Origin: Desulfobulbaceae bacterium
GTDB lineage: Bacteria; Desulfobacterota; Desulfobulbia; Desulfobulbales; VMSU01
Reading direction: 5' to 3'
Assembly (NCBI GenBank): GCA_015231515.1
Contig: JADGBM010000026.1
Coordinates: forward strand, 1 to 32,863
DNA: 32,863 nucleotides
Below are positions 32,698 through 32,863 of the stretch, piece by piece; position 1 is the first letter of the stretch; every line of letters starts with the position of its first letter. The position numbers and the translations under genes are program-made. The notes under the pieces are model-generated. The model saw only the letters and a program-made list of their open reading frames with translations. It made no database searches and was not told the origin of the DNA.

Positions 32698-32863
32698 AAC
32701 CTGAGGAAACCGGGACAGATCTATTTCTCAATGTGCTGATGCGTCAAAAAGTCATGGCTTAGAGCCTATTATAAGGGGATATAGGTGACACCGTTATATA
32801 GCAAAAACATGCAATGAGCTACTTAACTAGAAAGTTGTTCAGAGTCCAGCACCCCTAAAGACT
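32698..32863. other. Terminal intergenic sequence
   Basis: No gene, RNA or clear terminator is seen in the last 166 bp. Confidence 0.4.

Noticed and set aside
32705-32735. GGGACAGATCTATTT-like word resembling sequences beside REP-associated transposases
   Set aside because: There is one short match only, with no transposase or paired inverted repeat in view.
1-32863. tRNA, rRNA, CRISPR arrays, prophage or insertion sequences
   Set aside because: No cloverleaf, ribosomal RNA segment, spaced repeat array, integrase or transposase was seen by reading.

Overview
The window reads as a chromosome segment of a Gram-negative, anaerobic or microaerophilic bacterium, most likely a Desulfobacterota (Desulfobulbales-like) organism. 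The reasons are two c3/c7-like six-heme cytochromes, a RACE-type corrinoid activator, an HgdC-type ATPase, a ferredoxin-containing split glutamate synthase, a three-part transhydrogenase and LptG. The lineage is inferred from gene content only. No tRNA, rRNA, CRISPR array or insertion sequence was found.

Layout. (1) 1-3505, minus strand: a DHH phosphoesterase and two GlgC-type nucleotidyltransferases joined by ATGA overlaps; the second keeps the standard catalytic motifs and the first does not. The terminal GlgC runs off the left edge. (2) 3702-5243, minus strand: a RACE-like ASKHA ATPase without the usual ferredoxin domain, followed by a clear terminator. (3) 5415-9763, plus strand: fluC/crcB, lptG, then three tightly coupled genes: a compact protein resembling 2-hydroxyacyl-CoA dehydratase subunits, an HgdC-like ATPase keeping both cluster cysteines, and a B12-binding radical SAM enzyme. 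This trio is the best candidate for an undescribed system. (4) 9764-12540: a visibly AT-rich stretch with a pentanucleotide repeat, a GT-C-like membrane glycosyltransferase, a DPM1-like GT2 enzyme and a small four-cysteine protein. (5) 12541-13177: poorly coding DNA with one possible 44-residue ORF.

(6) 13178-22149, plus strand: aat, then pntAA-pntAB-pntB, then a split glutamate synthase: glutaminase, ferredoxin plus FMN synthase, and GXGXG fused to a GltD-like flavoprotein with ferredoxin. Transhydrogenase and GOGAT side by side suggest linked NADPH supply and ammonium assimilation. A strong terminator closes this block. (7) 22323-24293, minus strand: two paralogous six-heme cytochromes and a DUF2892 membrane protein. 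(8) 24606-26747, plus strand: MscS and an OmpA/vWA lipoprotein, ending in a bidirectional terminator. (9) 26838-28777, minus strand: a DUF2959 lipoprotein, a YqaE/Pmp3 peptide, a second MscS and a 52-residue lipoprotein, which together look like an envelope-stress operon. (10) 29002-32697, plus strand: a large DUF748 (AsmA-like) protein whose conserved C-terminus is cut off by one in-frame TAA.
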